From: Rhizophlyctis rosea
Lineage: Eukaryota; Chytridiomycota; Chytridiomycetes; Rhizophlyctidales; Rhizophlyctidaceae
Length of the DNA stretch: 64,000 nucleotides
Direction: 5' to 3'
NCBI GenBank assembly: GCA_027596075.1
Contig: JADGJC010000082.1
Location: 1-64,000 of the forward strand
Part shown: piece after piece, positions 45,981 through 56,872 of the stretch
Layout: each line of letters opens with the position of its first letter
Numbering within the stretch: position 1 is the first letter of the stretch
Program-made: the position numbers and the translations under genes
Notes under the pieces: model-generated
Seen by the model: the letters and a program-made list of their open reading frames with translations, nothing else
Told to the model about the DNA's origin: nothing
Database searches by the model: none

Positions 45981-48438
45981 CTACAACATACACCACGCAG
46001 CGGGTACTTCGGAGCAGTAATTGTCATCACAAGCTGCACAACGCAAACGTCAGTCATGAACTCCAAAAGAAAAGAAGCGTTTCAAAAACGCAAAAAAACA
46101 CTTACGAATATCACACTCAGTCCCCGGCATCACAAACACATCACTCCCATACCTAAACCTCCAATTCACATACCCATTCCCATACACAACATGCGGCGCC
46201 GCATCCTCATCCCCTTCAACGTCCACTTCATCTCCAGTACCAGTCGTCTCTGCACCTCCAACCAAGCCAAAGGCAACTTCGTTGCTTTCGTAGCTCGAAA
46301 TACCAGCAACGGTGTCGTTTCCTGATGTGCGGGCTTTGTACCCTTTTTGACACTTGCACATCGGGTACCCGGCGTCAGACAACACGCAGGTGGCCGTAGT
46401 TCCACAGTTTGATGTGCCTACGGTGGAGTTACACGTTGTGCAAAGGCCGTTGAGTGTTGGGTCTGCCATCGCAGGGGCTTCAGACAGACATGTTTGGGAA
46501 ATCGGGATAGGTGTAAGGTCGTTACAGCACTTCTCAATTGTACTTTCGTAGCACTGGCCGTTACAGACGTCAGTGTTGAGACCGACGCAGATGGTCGTGG
46601 TGTCTGATGGGGCGCAGGTGGAGGTTGTGGGATCGTAGCATTTACCATTGCAAAGGGCGGTTTGACCGGCATCGCAGATGGTGGAGTTGTTCACGCATGT
46701 TTGGGTAGTGGGATTGTAGCATTGCACAGAGGCGGCAGAGGCACTACCGCAAATGGAAGGGGAGGCGGTCGGACAAGGATTGCGAGTCGTTGTGGTTGTT
46801 GTGGTTGCTGTTGTTGTTGTTGCTGTGGTCGTCGTTGTGGTGGTAGTAGTAGGAGCCGCAGACGTTGTCGTTGTGGTAGTAAGGGGAGCCGCCGTCGTGG
46901 TACTCGTCACAAACGGATACGTAGTCATAGCACTACACGCCGTCCTCGTAACCGTACACGTTCCCGAAAAGAACACACCATTATTACACCCACACTTATT
47001 CGGGTTGTAACAACACCCATTACACCTTGCCGTCGAATCCACTGGACACAGTTGTACACCATCAACACACGTCGCGACGGTGGGGTCAAAACACGTTGGG
47101 TTGGCACTGTTGGCGTTGCAGACTAACCACCCCTTTGGACAGATTGCGACGCCGTTAGCGCAGTCGTTTAGAGAGGGGTTGATGCACTTCCCGCCGCAGA
47201 GTTGGGTTTCGCCTTTGGCGCAGATGGTGCTGCCCCAGGCGCATTCTTGGGTGGTGGGGTCGTAGCACTTTTGCAAAGAGGGTAAGTTGGTTGATTCAAT
47301 CAGAGGGCACGTATGATGATGGGGTAGTTACCTTTCCAGCACATTGACTTGCACACTGAGTAGCTGCTGATGTGGTTGTGGTGGTAGAAGCAGTTATCGT
47401 CGTGGGAGTTGTTGTTGGAGTAGTAGTAGTCCGTGTCGTGGTGGTCGTAGTAGTAGTCGTGGGAGCAGTGGTGATGGTCATCTTAGTCGTCGTAGTAGTA
47501 GTCATAGTGGTCGTCGTCGTAGAACCCTGAACACACTGAGCATAATACAAATTCTGCGTCGAGCACACCGCACCGCTCCCACAAGCAGTCGGACCACTGT
47601 ATCCACTACCTCCACATTGGCCCCAAAGAGTTTGCGTGGCTGCCACTGTTGCCGTCGTAGTTGCAGGGGTGGTAATGGTAGGGGGTGTGGTCGTTGTCTT
47701 TGTAGTAATCGTTGTAGTAGTGGTGGTCGTCGTTGTACTCGATCTGGTCGTCGTGGTAGCCGTGGTACTAGTAATGGGTATCACCGACGTGGAAGTTGTC
47801 GGGAAGGGGTATGTAGTAACAGGCGGACACGTCGTCGTTTGCGTTGTGCAAGTACCAGAGAAGAACACACCGTTATTGCATCCACATTTGTTTGGGTTGC
47901 TGATCGAAAATGAAATTGATTAACGGTTAGAAATTATCTCCATCAAGTCCAAATGGAATCAATCTCCAACTCACTAGCAACATCCATGACATCTCGCCGT
48001 CGAATCGGCAGGACAAAGCTGGACGGCATCGACACACGTAGCAACGGCCGGATCAAAACACTGTAATGAAAAAAAACACACACCAAATGTCAGTCATCAT
48101 TTTCCTCTCAGTAATTGGAGTCAAATGCCAAGGAATGCTAAACACAAACTCACCACAGGGTTCACACTCGCATTACAAACCAACCACCCCTTCGGACAAA
48201 CCGCAACCCCGTTCGCACAATCACTCTGCGTCGGGTCATAACACTTCCCTCCACATATCGAAGTCTGGTTAGGGTCGCAAACGTACTGGCCCCATACGCA
48301 GGACTTTGTGGATGGGTCGTATGTTTGGGATCCGCAAGTTGCTGTTGACCGTTTGGCGCGGGTGGGTGTTGTTACGGCCGTGACGAGTGGAGAGAGGGAG
48401 AGGGTTAGGAGGAGGATGGTGGGTATTGGTGGTGGCAT
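45981..48438 (-). CDS. Secreted Cys-rich protein with CBM1 and a duplicated ~105-residue module (717 aa, 5 exons)
   Basis: Exons are 48438-48154, 48060-47975, 47899-47332, 47267-46107 or -46106 (phase favours 46106) and 46033-45981. A signal peptide ([21 protein letters not shown]) is followed by a dibasic KR site. A Cys-rich module of about 105 residues (with [45 protein letters not shown]) occupies about residues 35-140 and recurs at about 313-418. Between the copies, Thr-rich linkers flank a fungal cellulose-binding domain CBM1 at about 213-247 ([13 protein letters not shown]...YYAQC). More Cys-rich repeats and an acidic tail follow. It probably binds plant-type polysaccharide at the wall or outside the cell; no catalytic domain is visible. 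Copy 1 has two introns that copy 2 lacks. Confidence 0.88.
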
Positions 48439-49700
48439 TTTGGTGGTATGTGGGATTGTCGAGTGCTCCGTTGGAGCGGGTATGATGATTCGGCAAAATG
48501 TGAATCTTTGAACCGGAAGGAGCGGAGGAAATGGAGGGGATTGACGGTCATTATGTATTGAAATCGGAGCCCCGCCTCATAGGATGATCGTTTAACCCCT
48601 ATGCAACCAACCAATCATCAATATTTCACTCAGCCGGATAAGGTTCATCAATCCCGAATACGAAAATTGCATTTACGCAAAGACCTGAAATAGGTCCTGC
48701 ACTACCGACTTGGCAAATCACCTCCCCGTAATGCCGGGATCGTGTCCTCCGCCCAATGCGATATAAAAGACGCATTCAGGGTCTATGACGTGAATGTTCC
48801 CACTACCGGGATGCATGGTCTATGTATGGGATGTCTCAGTCCATAAATAGAGCCAGAGAAGGATCTAGTCTCCGCGCTCCGATCGCGATTCATGGCATGG
48901 GAACCGGCGAATGTGTGAAAGAGAGGGCCAATAGGGACGTGGATTGAGATTCGAATATAGATCAAGCATAACTCAGCTTCTTCCTATTTTTGCGTCGGGC
49001 CCATCCCCCAGTTCCTCTCGGGACTCCGTGGTTCCCGCTTTGTACTGGTCGTGGATAGTTCCCATGGTATGAGCCTGACGTGAAGTATATGGGGATCCTA
49101 CAGCGGACTTTGCGCCCACTTACTCTTGCAGGATCACACCGTATTCAACCTCGAAGAAACAAAACATTCAAGCGGCTACGTACTAGCAAGAGTTCCAAAA
49201 GGAAGCTGATTGACGCATGTCAGTCAGAAGGAGTTCCATGGATTTGGTATAATGCGTCAAAAACGAGATGAGGAGAATGGCAAAGTGCAAGAAATGGAAA
49301 TACATTGAGCTGAGCTACATATATTTTCAGCACGTTTTTAGTATATGTCCTGTTCTGCAATGAAAGACGAATGAGGACTTTGTCAATATATCAAGCATTC
49401 AATCGGGACATTTTTCTCCATCAATTTGAGGACTCATGCAACCACCACTGCTTCGCGAGGGTCCTCAAGGGTCCTTACAACTTCCCAGTGAACCGCTCAT
49501 TTCGTGGCTGAGTGACTGTATATCGGTTTTCAGTCACTCAGCCCCTAATGGGATGCCCAGTGGGATGCCCAGGATCACCTTACCTACTTTTGAGCCCTTT
49601 TCCCCATTTCCTTCCGGCCAAGCACTCAGCAATCTGCTACCAACGACATACACCCAGGCTACAGTTCCTTACCTCGCCAGCACCTCCCACCTACCCCACA
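48439..49700. other. Intergenic stretch
   Basis: Contains the CBM1 gene promoter. A tandem TGGGATGCCCAG repeat lies near 49548-49571. No gene supported. Confidence 0.4.
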
Positions 49701-50033
49701 ATGTTCCTCCCACCATTAGACATCTCCTCACACAACCTGTCCGTCGTCACTTGGCTCAAAACCCTCGTCTCCACCCACGGTCTCACAACCGACATATGGA
49801 CCGAATGGGAACAATCCGGTGCAACCGCGGCGGCAGTCTACACCCTTACATTAGAAGGCTGCGTCGCAGTGTTTGGCAAAGTCCCCGGCACCATCGTGTA
49901 TAGCACTTTACATGGCTCTTCCTTGAGTCAGCAAGTGTCGCGATTGGAGGAGAAGGTTGCGTTTTTGACGCGGGAGGTGTTCGCGTTGAAGAGAGAGGGG
50001 AGGAGGAAATTGGCTGCTGGTTGTGGGAGGTAA
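49701..50033 (+). CDS. Small protein with possible SAM-like fold and coiled coil (110 aa)
   Basis: ATG 49701 follows CCCACA, an acceptable context. Residues about 10-70 (TWLKTLVSTHGL, then YTLTLEGCVAVFGKVPG) have the spacing of hydrophobics seen in SAM domains, and residues 72-103 form a coiled coil (VSRLEEKVAFLTREVFALK). Family assignment is tentative. The gene points toward the DNAJC3-like gene. Confidence 0.4.
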   Translation: MFLPPLDISSHNLSVVTWLKTLVSTHGLTTDIWTEWEQSGATAAAVYTLTLEGCVAVFGKVPGTIVYSTLHGSSLSQQVSRLEEKVAFLTREVFALKREGRRKLAAGCGR

Positions 50034-50466
50034 TTGGTCCATCAGGAGGCGATTGTGTCGGTTGGGGCCCTTTTTATAACTTGTCACTCGATCTGCCTGT
50101 GACTTTTCCCCGCATGCCCCCACTCGTTCGTTCAGATACAAGAATGATATCCTTGAATAGAAAATATCTGACGTTGGCTATACAAAGGCAGTGCAGAGAC
50201 TTGGGAATGAAATGTTTACCATCCCCAAATACATCGAGTCTGCCAGGTAGAGCCAATACCTCACTTAATTCTGCCATTTCCGCGAATCAAGCATTTTGGG
50301 GAAAAAGGGGCGGCTTGCGTTACACCGCCCTTCACCGTCCATTCCCCAAACTCTCACCCCTCCCACACAAAACCACAAACCACGCAAATACAAAACGTCG
50401 CAGATATCTCTGCGCAAAAAAGCGCAAAAAAAGACACCACCAAACCCATAGACAAATCTATTACAC
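50034..50466. other. Convergent intergenic region
   Basis: No coding or structural feature noticed. Confidence 0.4.
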
Positions 50467-52474
50467 CTATTGGAACTTGAAATGGAACTGCCCTCCACCA
50501 CCGCCGGGGAACCCTCCCCCCGGGAACCCACCCCCAAACGGAAACCCTCCCCCACCACCACCCTGCTGGAAAAAGAACGGATGCCCACCACCATGTCCAA
50601 ATGGCCCGCCACCACCCTGTTGCTGCGCGTTCGGGTCGTCGCCGTTGTCAAAGCGTTGGCGGAGTTCTGATGTAAGCAATACGCCGTGAGTTAGGTATTG
50701 AGAAAAAATTCAAAAAAAAAAAGAGAAAAATCGAGACGCGCACACCCACCCTCATTACTCAAAACCTCATAGGCCTCATTAATCTCACTCATCTTCTTCT
50801 CCAACTCCTCTTTCGTTTTCTCCCCACTGGCCGTATCAGGATGCCACTCCTTACTCAACTTCCTGTACGCTTTTCTAATATCCCGTGTCGTCGCTGTTCG
50901 CGATACGCCCAAAACTTTATAATAGTCCTTTTGAGACGCTTGTCGTTGGAGGCGTTGGGCTTTTTGGTAGCCTTCAATTGGCTGAGGAAGAGTTAGTGAT
51001 AGGGGAGGGAGGGGGAGGACGGGGGAGAATAATACGTACTCGGCTGTCTTGTTGGTTCATGTTATGGGCTTTCTGGAAATCGTTCATGGCGGGTTCGTAT
51101 TCTTCTTTGGAGAGACGGGCTTCGCCGCGGTAGATGAGGGCTTCGTAGTTTTCGGAGTCGAGTTCGAGGGTTTTGTCGCACCAGTGGAGGGCTTGGGCGT
51201 GCTTTTTGGTCTGTTGCGTTTGGGAAGGAGATAAAAATTCTGGTTAGACTCGAGATGATCGGAAATCAGAAGCACCCCTCCCCGAAGATGACAAGGAAAA
51301 ATATCTCACCTGCCCAGAAGCCTGACAAGCGTACGCATACACCTTCAACTTCAGCGCCGGCGCCCCAACATTCTCCGCAACCGCCAACAACCCCGTATCC
51401 CCCTCCAACTTCGGCATAACCTGCCTCCACTTATTCTTCTCCACAAGCTCATCCACCTCCTTAAACGCCTTCTCCAACTTCTTGATAGCCCTATACTCCT
51501 TCTTACACTCCTTCTCCTCCGGATCACTCCTCAAACACTCCCGTAAACTCCCAATTGCCGTCGCCAGCTCCCCCAGTGAGAGGTGCAGTTTCGCGAGGCG
51601 GACGTGCGTTTTAAGGTTACCGGACCCCATGCGCGAAGCGCGAGTGAGGTCGGCGATGCCCATTTCTTTGTTGTCGGTTTGGAGGTAGCATTCGGCGCGT
51701 TTGAAGCGGAGGTCGATGTTGGAGGGGCAGACGGAGATGGCGGCGTTGAGGGATTCGATGGCTTCTTCGTATTTTTGGGATTTGATGAGTTTGTCGGCTT
51801 TGGAGATGCCGGATTTGGCTTCTTGTGCGTCGTGGAGCTGTAGTTTATATTGTAAGTTCATCAAATGGCTATGACCTTTCAGGCATTGCTCCAACATGAC
51901 CCACCATTTTCTGAGCGTCGGCATCTGTGGGGTTTGTCTTGGCGTATTTCGTCAACTCCTCCACGGCGTCGTCCAAATTGCACTCCTTCAACAGAATTTT
52001 GCTACGTTGCATCATGGCCTAGTGACCAAATGTCAGCTTTAGCTGCTGGCCAGCCGTGCACACATTCCATTTGCACATGAGACAAACCTGATGATGATCC
52101 GGCCTCAACTCCAAAACTTTTGTGAAATCTCTCAAAGCTGATTCCGTGCGCCCAATGGAAAGGTGTACGGTACCGCGACGGAAGTAGGTGTTGTAGTTTG
52201 TTTCGTCCTTAGCTGTTTGGGTACAAAAAGAAGCGTAAGCCGTCAATCCAAAGATCGAAAGGCGCATTCAAAGAGCCAGCGCACACTCACAAATAGCAGC
52301 ATCAAAAGCGTCCAAAGCGGCGTTATGCCGGCCCGCAGCGAGGTGAGCCTTAGCTTCGTCGAGGTATTGTTGAGTGGTCCTGGCAGCCGACCCGTCAGCC
52401 AAAACGGCTGTGGGCATGCCGACCAGAGCTTCAAGAGCTATGGCGGCTAGTGGGAGCAAGCTTGCGAAACGCAT
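50467..52474 (-). CDS. DNAJC3: DNAJC3/P58IPK-like ER co-chaperone: TPR array plus J domain (517 aa, 7 exons)
   Basis: Exons are 52474-52291, 52212-52088, 52018-51905, 51837-51310, 51210-51040, 50981-50750 and 50666-50467. A signal peptide (residues 1-26, MRFASLLPLAAIALEALVG) is followed by about nine TPR motifs over residues 30-385 (for example NYNTYFRRGTVHLSIGRTE and YEALIYRGEARLSKEEYEP). The J domain at about 390-455 contains KDYYKVLGVSR and the HPD triad (EWHPDT). The tail is rich in Gly, Phe and Gln. In the family this protein works in the ER lumen, handing unfolded clients to BiP. No KDEL-type ending is seen. Confidence 0.93.
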
Positions 52475-52963
52475 TGCTATGTACAGTGTAGGGAAGAAGG
52501 AGCACTATGCTGCCCGGGTTAGTAGTCTACTCCACCACCGTTTATATGTTTAGTGAACTGGGAAAGGGTCCGAAGGCAAGGCGAAACTTTTGGAACACCT
52601 TGTCCCTGTGCAAGTCCATGAATTGGCCCGCCCCCGCGTCAGTCACGTGCGGCCTACACTCCACGCGTTCTGATTGGCCCATTTGGCAGGGATGTCTCAC
52701 TAGCTAAGCCACCACCTCCCTATTTTGGGCAATACCATTTTTCGGAGGCACATCTGACGTAAGCATCCCGCAGCCACATAAAGCCACAGGGTCTAAGGGC
52801 TCTCAGGTCTTCGCAACCACCTGTCAAAGAACTATCGACTCTATTACCGAAATTCAAACGCCAAACAAAACGGGGCCATACACCTTCAAACCTTTTTCAG
52901 TATCGTGTCCATATCTGCGGAATCCCAATTTCCCATCTGCCTGCAGCGCTCACCCATCCAAAA
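52475..52963. other. Divergent intergenic region
   Basis: 489 bp between outward-facing start codons; should contain both promoters. No clear TATA box. Confidence 0.45.
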
Positions 52964-54790
52964 ATGCCCCCAAAACGCATCAAAGCCCTCCTCGCAAACC
53001 TCTTCGACCTCTCCACAGCTCAAAAGTCCCAAACCCTCTCGCGCCAATCATCCCTGGGGGCATCTCTAGAACTCTCGCCAGAACTATCTCGAATCCTAAA
53101 CTCAACAGTCGGCCTCAGCAACGAAACCCTCCACTCCCGTCCTTACAAATCCGCCCGAGGCATCGACGAAGACCCCTTTGAGGAATTACTCCTAAGCGCC
53201 GACGAGTACATCGCGCTCTTTAAATGTAGTCGTGGAGAACAGACGGGAGAGACGGGTGTGAAGAGTGTGAAAGGGTTGGAGGAGATGTTTAGGGAGTTGC
53301 TTCAGGTGGGGCACCTTGCCTTCGAGGTGCGACTCGGAAATATTCATTGATGTAGTGACAACACAAAGGACGCAAAAAAAGCGATAGCAGATGTGGATGA
53401 AGCACGTAAAGAAACCATCACTAAGCTAATCAATAACCTACTCGCCGTCAACACCGGTCGAATACGATACCTCACCATCGCGCACGAAAAGGACATCCAA
53501 CGGGTGCGTCGAGCCTGTCGGGCCAGCCTAGCGGATGCCATGATCGGCATTGTGCATGCCGCAAAAGTAAGAAAGCTGTGTGTACCTTTCATCCATGCTT
53601 CTTGTACTTGGCCCCTCCGTGATGCAATTAACCACCTCAACTCACAGAAAGAACGCGTCGGAAGCCGTCAAAGAGCCAAGACAGCCCACCGGGACGCCCT
53701 CCGCGAATACGAAGAAAAGATCTTCGAACTGAAACGCGAGTCTCGCAAAAAAGCTGATGTAATTTCTCGCTTGCGGACCAACATCGCCAAAGCCCAATAC
53801 ACCCTAAAGAAAGCCGGCGTGCTGGAAGTCGATGTAAGTACACAGACCGAACAACAAATCATTTCTCATCCACACAAAACTAAACCCCAACCCTCACCCC
53901 CGCCAAAGTCCTACCAAATAATAAACGACGAACGCATCCGCGCAGACGAAACAATAGACTACTACCAACACTCCCTCATTCAACGCGAAGAAAAAATCGC
54001 CTCCCTCGTCACGCGCCTAACAGACCTCGAATTCCGCGCCGAGGAAGCTGGCGTCCTCCCCTCCACTGCTCGGTGGACAGGTCAACCAGCCCCAACCACG
54101 GGTCGGAGGAGTAACATATCCTCCCGTACAGGTGGGACGAGGTGGGGTGGTGGTATTGGACGTCCACCGATGTTACCACCGGGGTTAGTGATTCCGCTCC
54201 CGACTCAACCGGTAGAGGGACCGCAGATGACGAAGCCGTTGGGGAGCATGACGCGTGCAGAGAAGTTGAGAGCTATTGGGGGGTCGACGATAAATCTTTG
54301 TAATGAGATCAATGAGATATACACGCATAAACTGGAGCAGATGCGGCATGCGCATTCTAAAGCTGTCGCCGCCGCCGTCTTAGACCGACAACGCGTCGAC
54401 ACCGAACTCGCCGCCAAATTCGCCGAAGTCCAAAAAGGCCTCAAAGACGTCGGATGGGTCATCGAAGGTTCTATCGCTCGTTCCGACGTCCTCAAAACTC
54501 TTTCCTCCCTCCTCTTCCCGCGTACCACTCGACCGGGGTTAGTTTCCACAGCAACAGAATGTCACCTAGATCCGTTTGAGGAAGATGAAGCTGCTAAGAA
54601 GCAGAAAGAGAAGGAAGAGAGGGAGAAGAGGGAGAAGGAGAAGAGTTTGATGGTTTTGCCGCCGTTGGGTTTAGATAGGGTGGGTGTTGTTGAAGGGAGT
54701 GGGGAGAGGGAGGCGAGTAGTGCGCAGGCGGAAAGGATGGCGAGGAATGTATCGTTTGCTAGAGATATTCTTAGGACTTTGAGTAGGTAG
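52964..54790 (+). CDS. Coiled-coil protein, family not recognised (535 aa, 4 exons)
   Basis: Exons are 52964-53305, 53369-53566, 53648-53833 and 53909-54790, all phase 0. Residues about 115-260 are a long charged helix (KTAHRDALREYEEKIFELKR), followed by a Gly/Arg-rich linker, a second helical stretch (EINEIYTHKLEQMRHAHSKA) and a Lys/Glu run. Near the N-terminus DEDPFEELLLSADEYIALF may be a short ordered motif. The architecture fits a structural or cytoskeletal protein. A ciliary role is possible given the neighbourhood but not shown. Confidence 0.75.
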
Positions 54791-55235
54791 TGTGTGTGGG
54801 CGTATGTAGGTTGGTGTTTAGTACTTTGTCGTAGATAGGTTTGATAGGTTGAATATAGGAAGTTTGGGGATGGTGTGGACCGCAACTTGAACTTGAATGA
54901 GCGTCCCAATGTCCCTTCTGTGTTGTTTCAAAAATAATGCAAATCCACATCACAGAATGTTTGTTTGGAAGAGGTCCCGACCACGCTCGGAATCAAACTT
55001 GGGACCATATCCGGTCGTGCGATCATACTCTTTCCCCCCTTCCATCCATCCTCGCCACCATATTTCATCATCCCAATCCATCTTATTCATCAATCACACT
55101 TCACCACATCTGCCAAAGCCTCGCAGAACTACAACAATCTCCAACAGTCAACAACTTTTCCAACATAAAACCGGGAACTGTATTTTGTCCAAAGAGAAAA
55201 TATACAAACACCACGCACAACCAGAAACCCACCGC
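54791..55235. other. Convergent intergenic region
   Basis: Near 54972-55012 a 6-bp inverted repeat GGTCCC/GGGACC encloses a reversed B-box-like sequence, possibly a decayed tRNA piece. Otherwise nothing. Confidence 0.35.
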
Positions 55236-56388
55236 TTAACGGTTAGACTTGGCAACACTGGAATGAAAGCAGAATTAGCAAGCGCACATGAAGGTGGAGT
55301 CAAAATGCAGATTAAGACGTACCGCTCGAGCTCGTCCTTCTTCTTGATGGCGTAGGAGTTGGAGGAACCCTTGGCGGCGTTGATGAGCTCGTCAGCCAAG
55401 CACTCAGCAATGGTCTTGACGTTGCGGAAAGCGGCCTCACGAGCCTGTTCACAAGCAATACATAAATACACACATCGACCGCACGATTCCAAGACCCACG
55501 TAGGAGGTCATTCAAAAAAACTTACACCAGTGGTCAAGAGCCAAAGAGCCTGGTTGACCCTGCGGAGAGGGGAGACATCGACGGCCTGACGACGGACGGT
55601 ACCGGCGGATCCGATACGGGTGGAGTCTTCACGGGGACCGGTGTTGATGATGGCGTCAACGAGGACTTGGATGGGGTTTTGGTCGGTGAGAAGGTGAATG
55701 ATCTCGAAGGCGTGCTTGACGATACGGGTGGTCATCAACTTCTTGCCGTTGTTGCGACCGTGCATCATGAGCGAGTTGGTGAGACGCTCGACGATGGGGC
55801 ACTGAGCCTTACGGAACCTCTTGATTTGGTAACGGCCGGCAGTGTGGGGAAGGTAGACGGGGTGGAGCTTGACTTGCAAGTAGTCCTAAACAACGCGGAA
55901 ACGCATCTGTAAGCGCCTTGTTTCCAGAGTGCCAACCACGGTCCCGAGTCTTCCAGCAAGTCACAAACCACTCCAAATCCATTTCCCCCCATAACTGTCT
56001 GCGGTCATTTCACACGCTCGACAGCTAATTTAAATCCCAATGGACAACTCCCACTGATCGGCAACAATCGGGCCCGCCAGAAGTCCATGCTATGGACCCA
56101 CAAGAACTCCCAGAAAATCAACTCAAGCAAAGATAAGCACCTGGAGAGAGATGTCGCGGATCTCAACATCGTCGTAGCTGTATGATAGAAAATAAGCCCT
56201 CCGTACAATATAAAACAAAAAGGGTTTGCGAATCCTGAAAGAAAAGATAACTTACGTCCACTGTAAACAGAAGTCGGTCAGTCTGAGCGGAATACGAACC
56301 GCATGGAGAATTAGCAGTAACATACCTTGTTGAAGAGCTTCACGGCCCCAACGACCTCAACGTCACCTGCATAGCTGTCTTCGGCCAT
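55236..56388 (-). CDS. RPS5: 40S ribosomal protein uS7 (S5), 202 aa, 6 exons including a 5-nt exon
   Basis: Exons are 56388-56326, 56260-56256, 56177-56141, 55885-55526, 55444-55323 and 55257-55236. The second exon is only TGGAC: with it the reading is [18 protein letters not shown], as expected for uS7; without it the frame fails. The body contains [28 protein letters not shown] and [11 protein letters not shown], ending RVAKSNR. uS7 lies in the head of the small subunit near the mRNA exit and E site. High expression is expected. It starts 484 bp from the divergent DDX42 gene. Confidence 0.96.
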
Positions 56389-56872
56389 TATTGCGTTCTG
56401 ATGAATTGCAAATAGGAAATGTCAGATGTTGGGTCATGAACTTTCCCACACCCACACACCCATCCACCCATCCGTTCATCCATCCATCCAATGCATCAAT
56501 TTCTTCAACATCATCAACCCTCAGCATGACGGATGGATGGGTGATCCCTCCCTGTCAAGATAAGCATCCATCTGATAATTACCTTCCTCGGTTATGTGGA
56601 AATTTGAACGGCTGTGTAAAGGGAAGAAAGTCAATAGCGGGTTGGATCAACAAGACTTCTCAACCGCGGCGCTGCCAGCTGGAGGAGTCTATTTTGCAGC
56701 CACGTGGATCCCACCATGTGATGTATTTTTAGCCCTACAAGCTAAGCCACACCCGCAGTCAACTTGGCCTTCAAGGCTGGATCCCTTTCGCGAAATTGTC
56801 AACGATTTCATCTACAACTTCAAATCAAAATCGGCCTACTCTGTGGCATATAGATACCCATAGCAAAGCAAA
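56389..56872. other. Divergent intergenic region between RPS5 and DDX42
   Basis: Holds both promoters and a CATC-rich microsatellite at about 56458-56492. No gene. Confidence 0.45.

Noticed and set aside
46662..47923. Val-rich and Gly/Arg/Cys-rich plus-strand ORFs
   Set aside because: Antisense of Thr-rich linkers in the CBM1 protein.
52243..52450. Plus- and minus-strand small ORFs over the first DNAJC3-like exon
   Set aside because: Frame shadows of the signal peptide and first TPR exon, which splice correctly into the rest of the gene.
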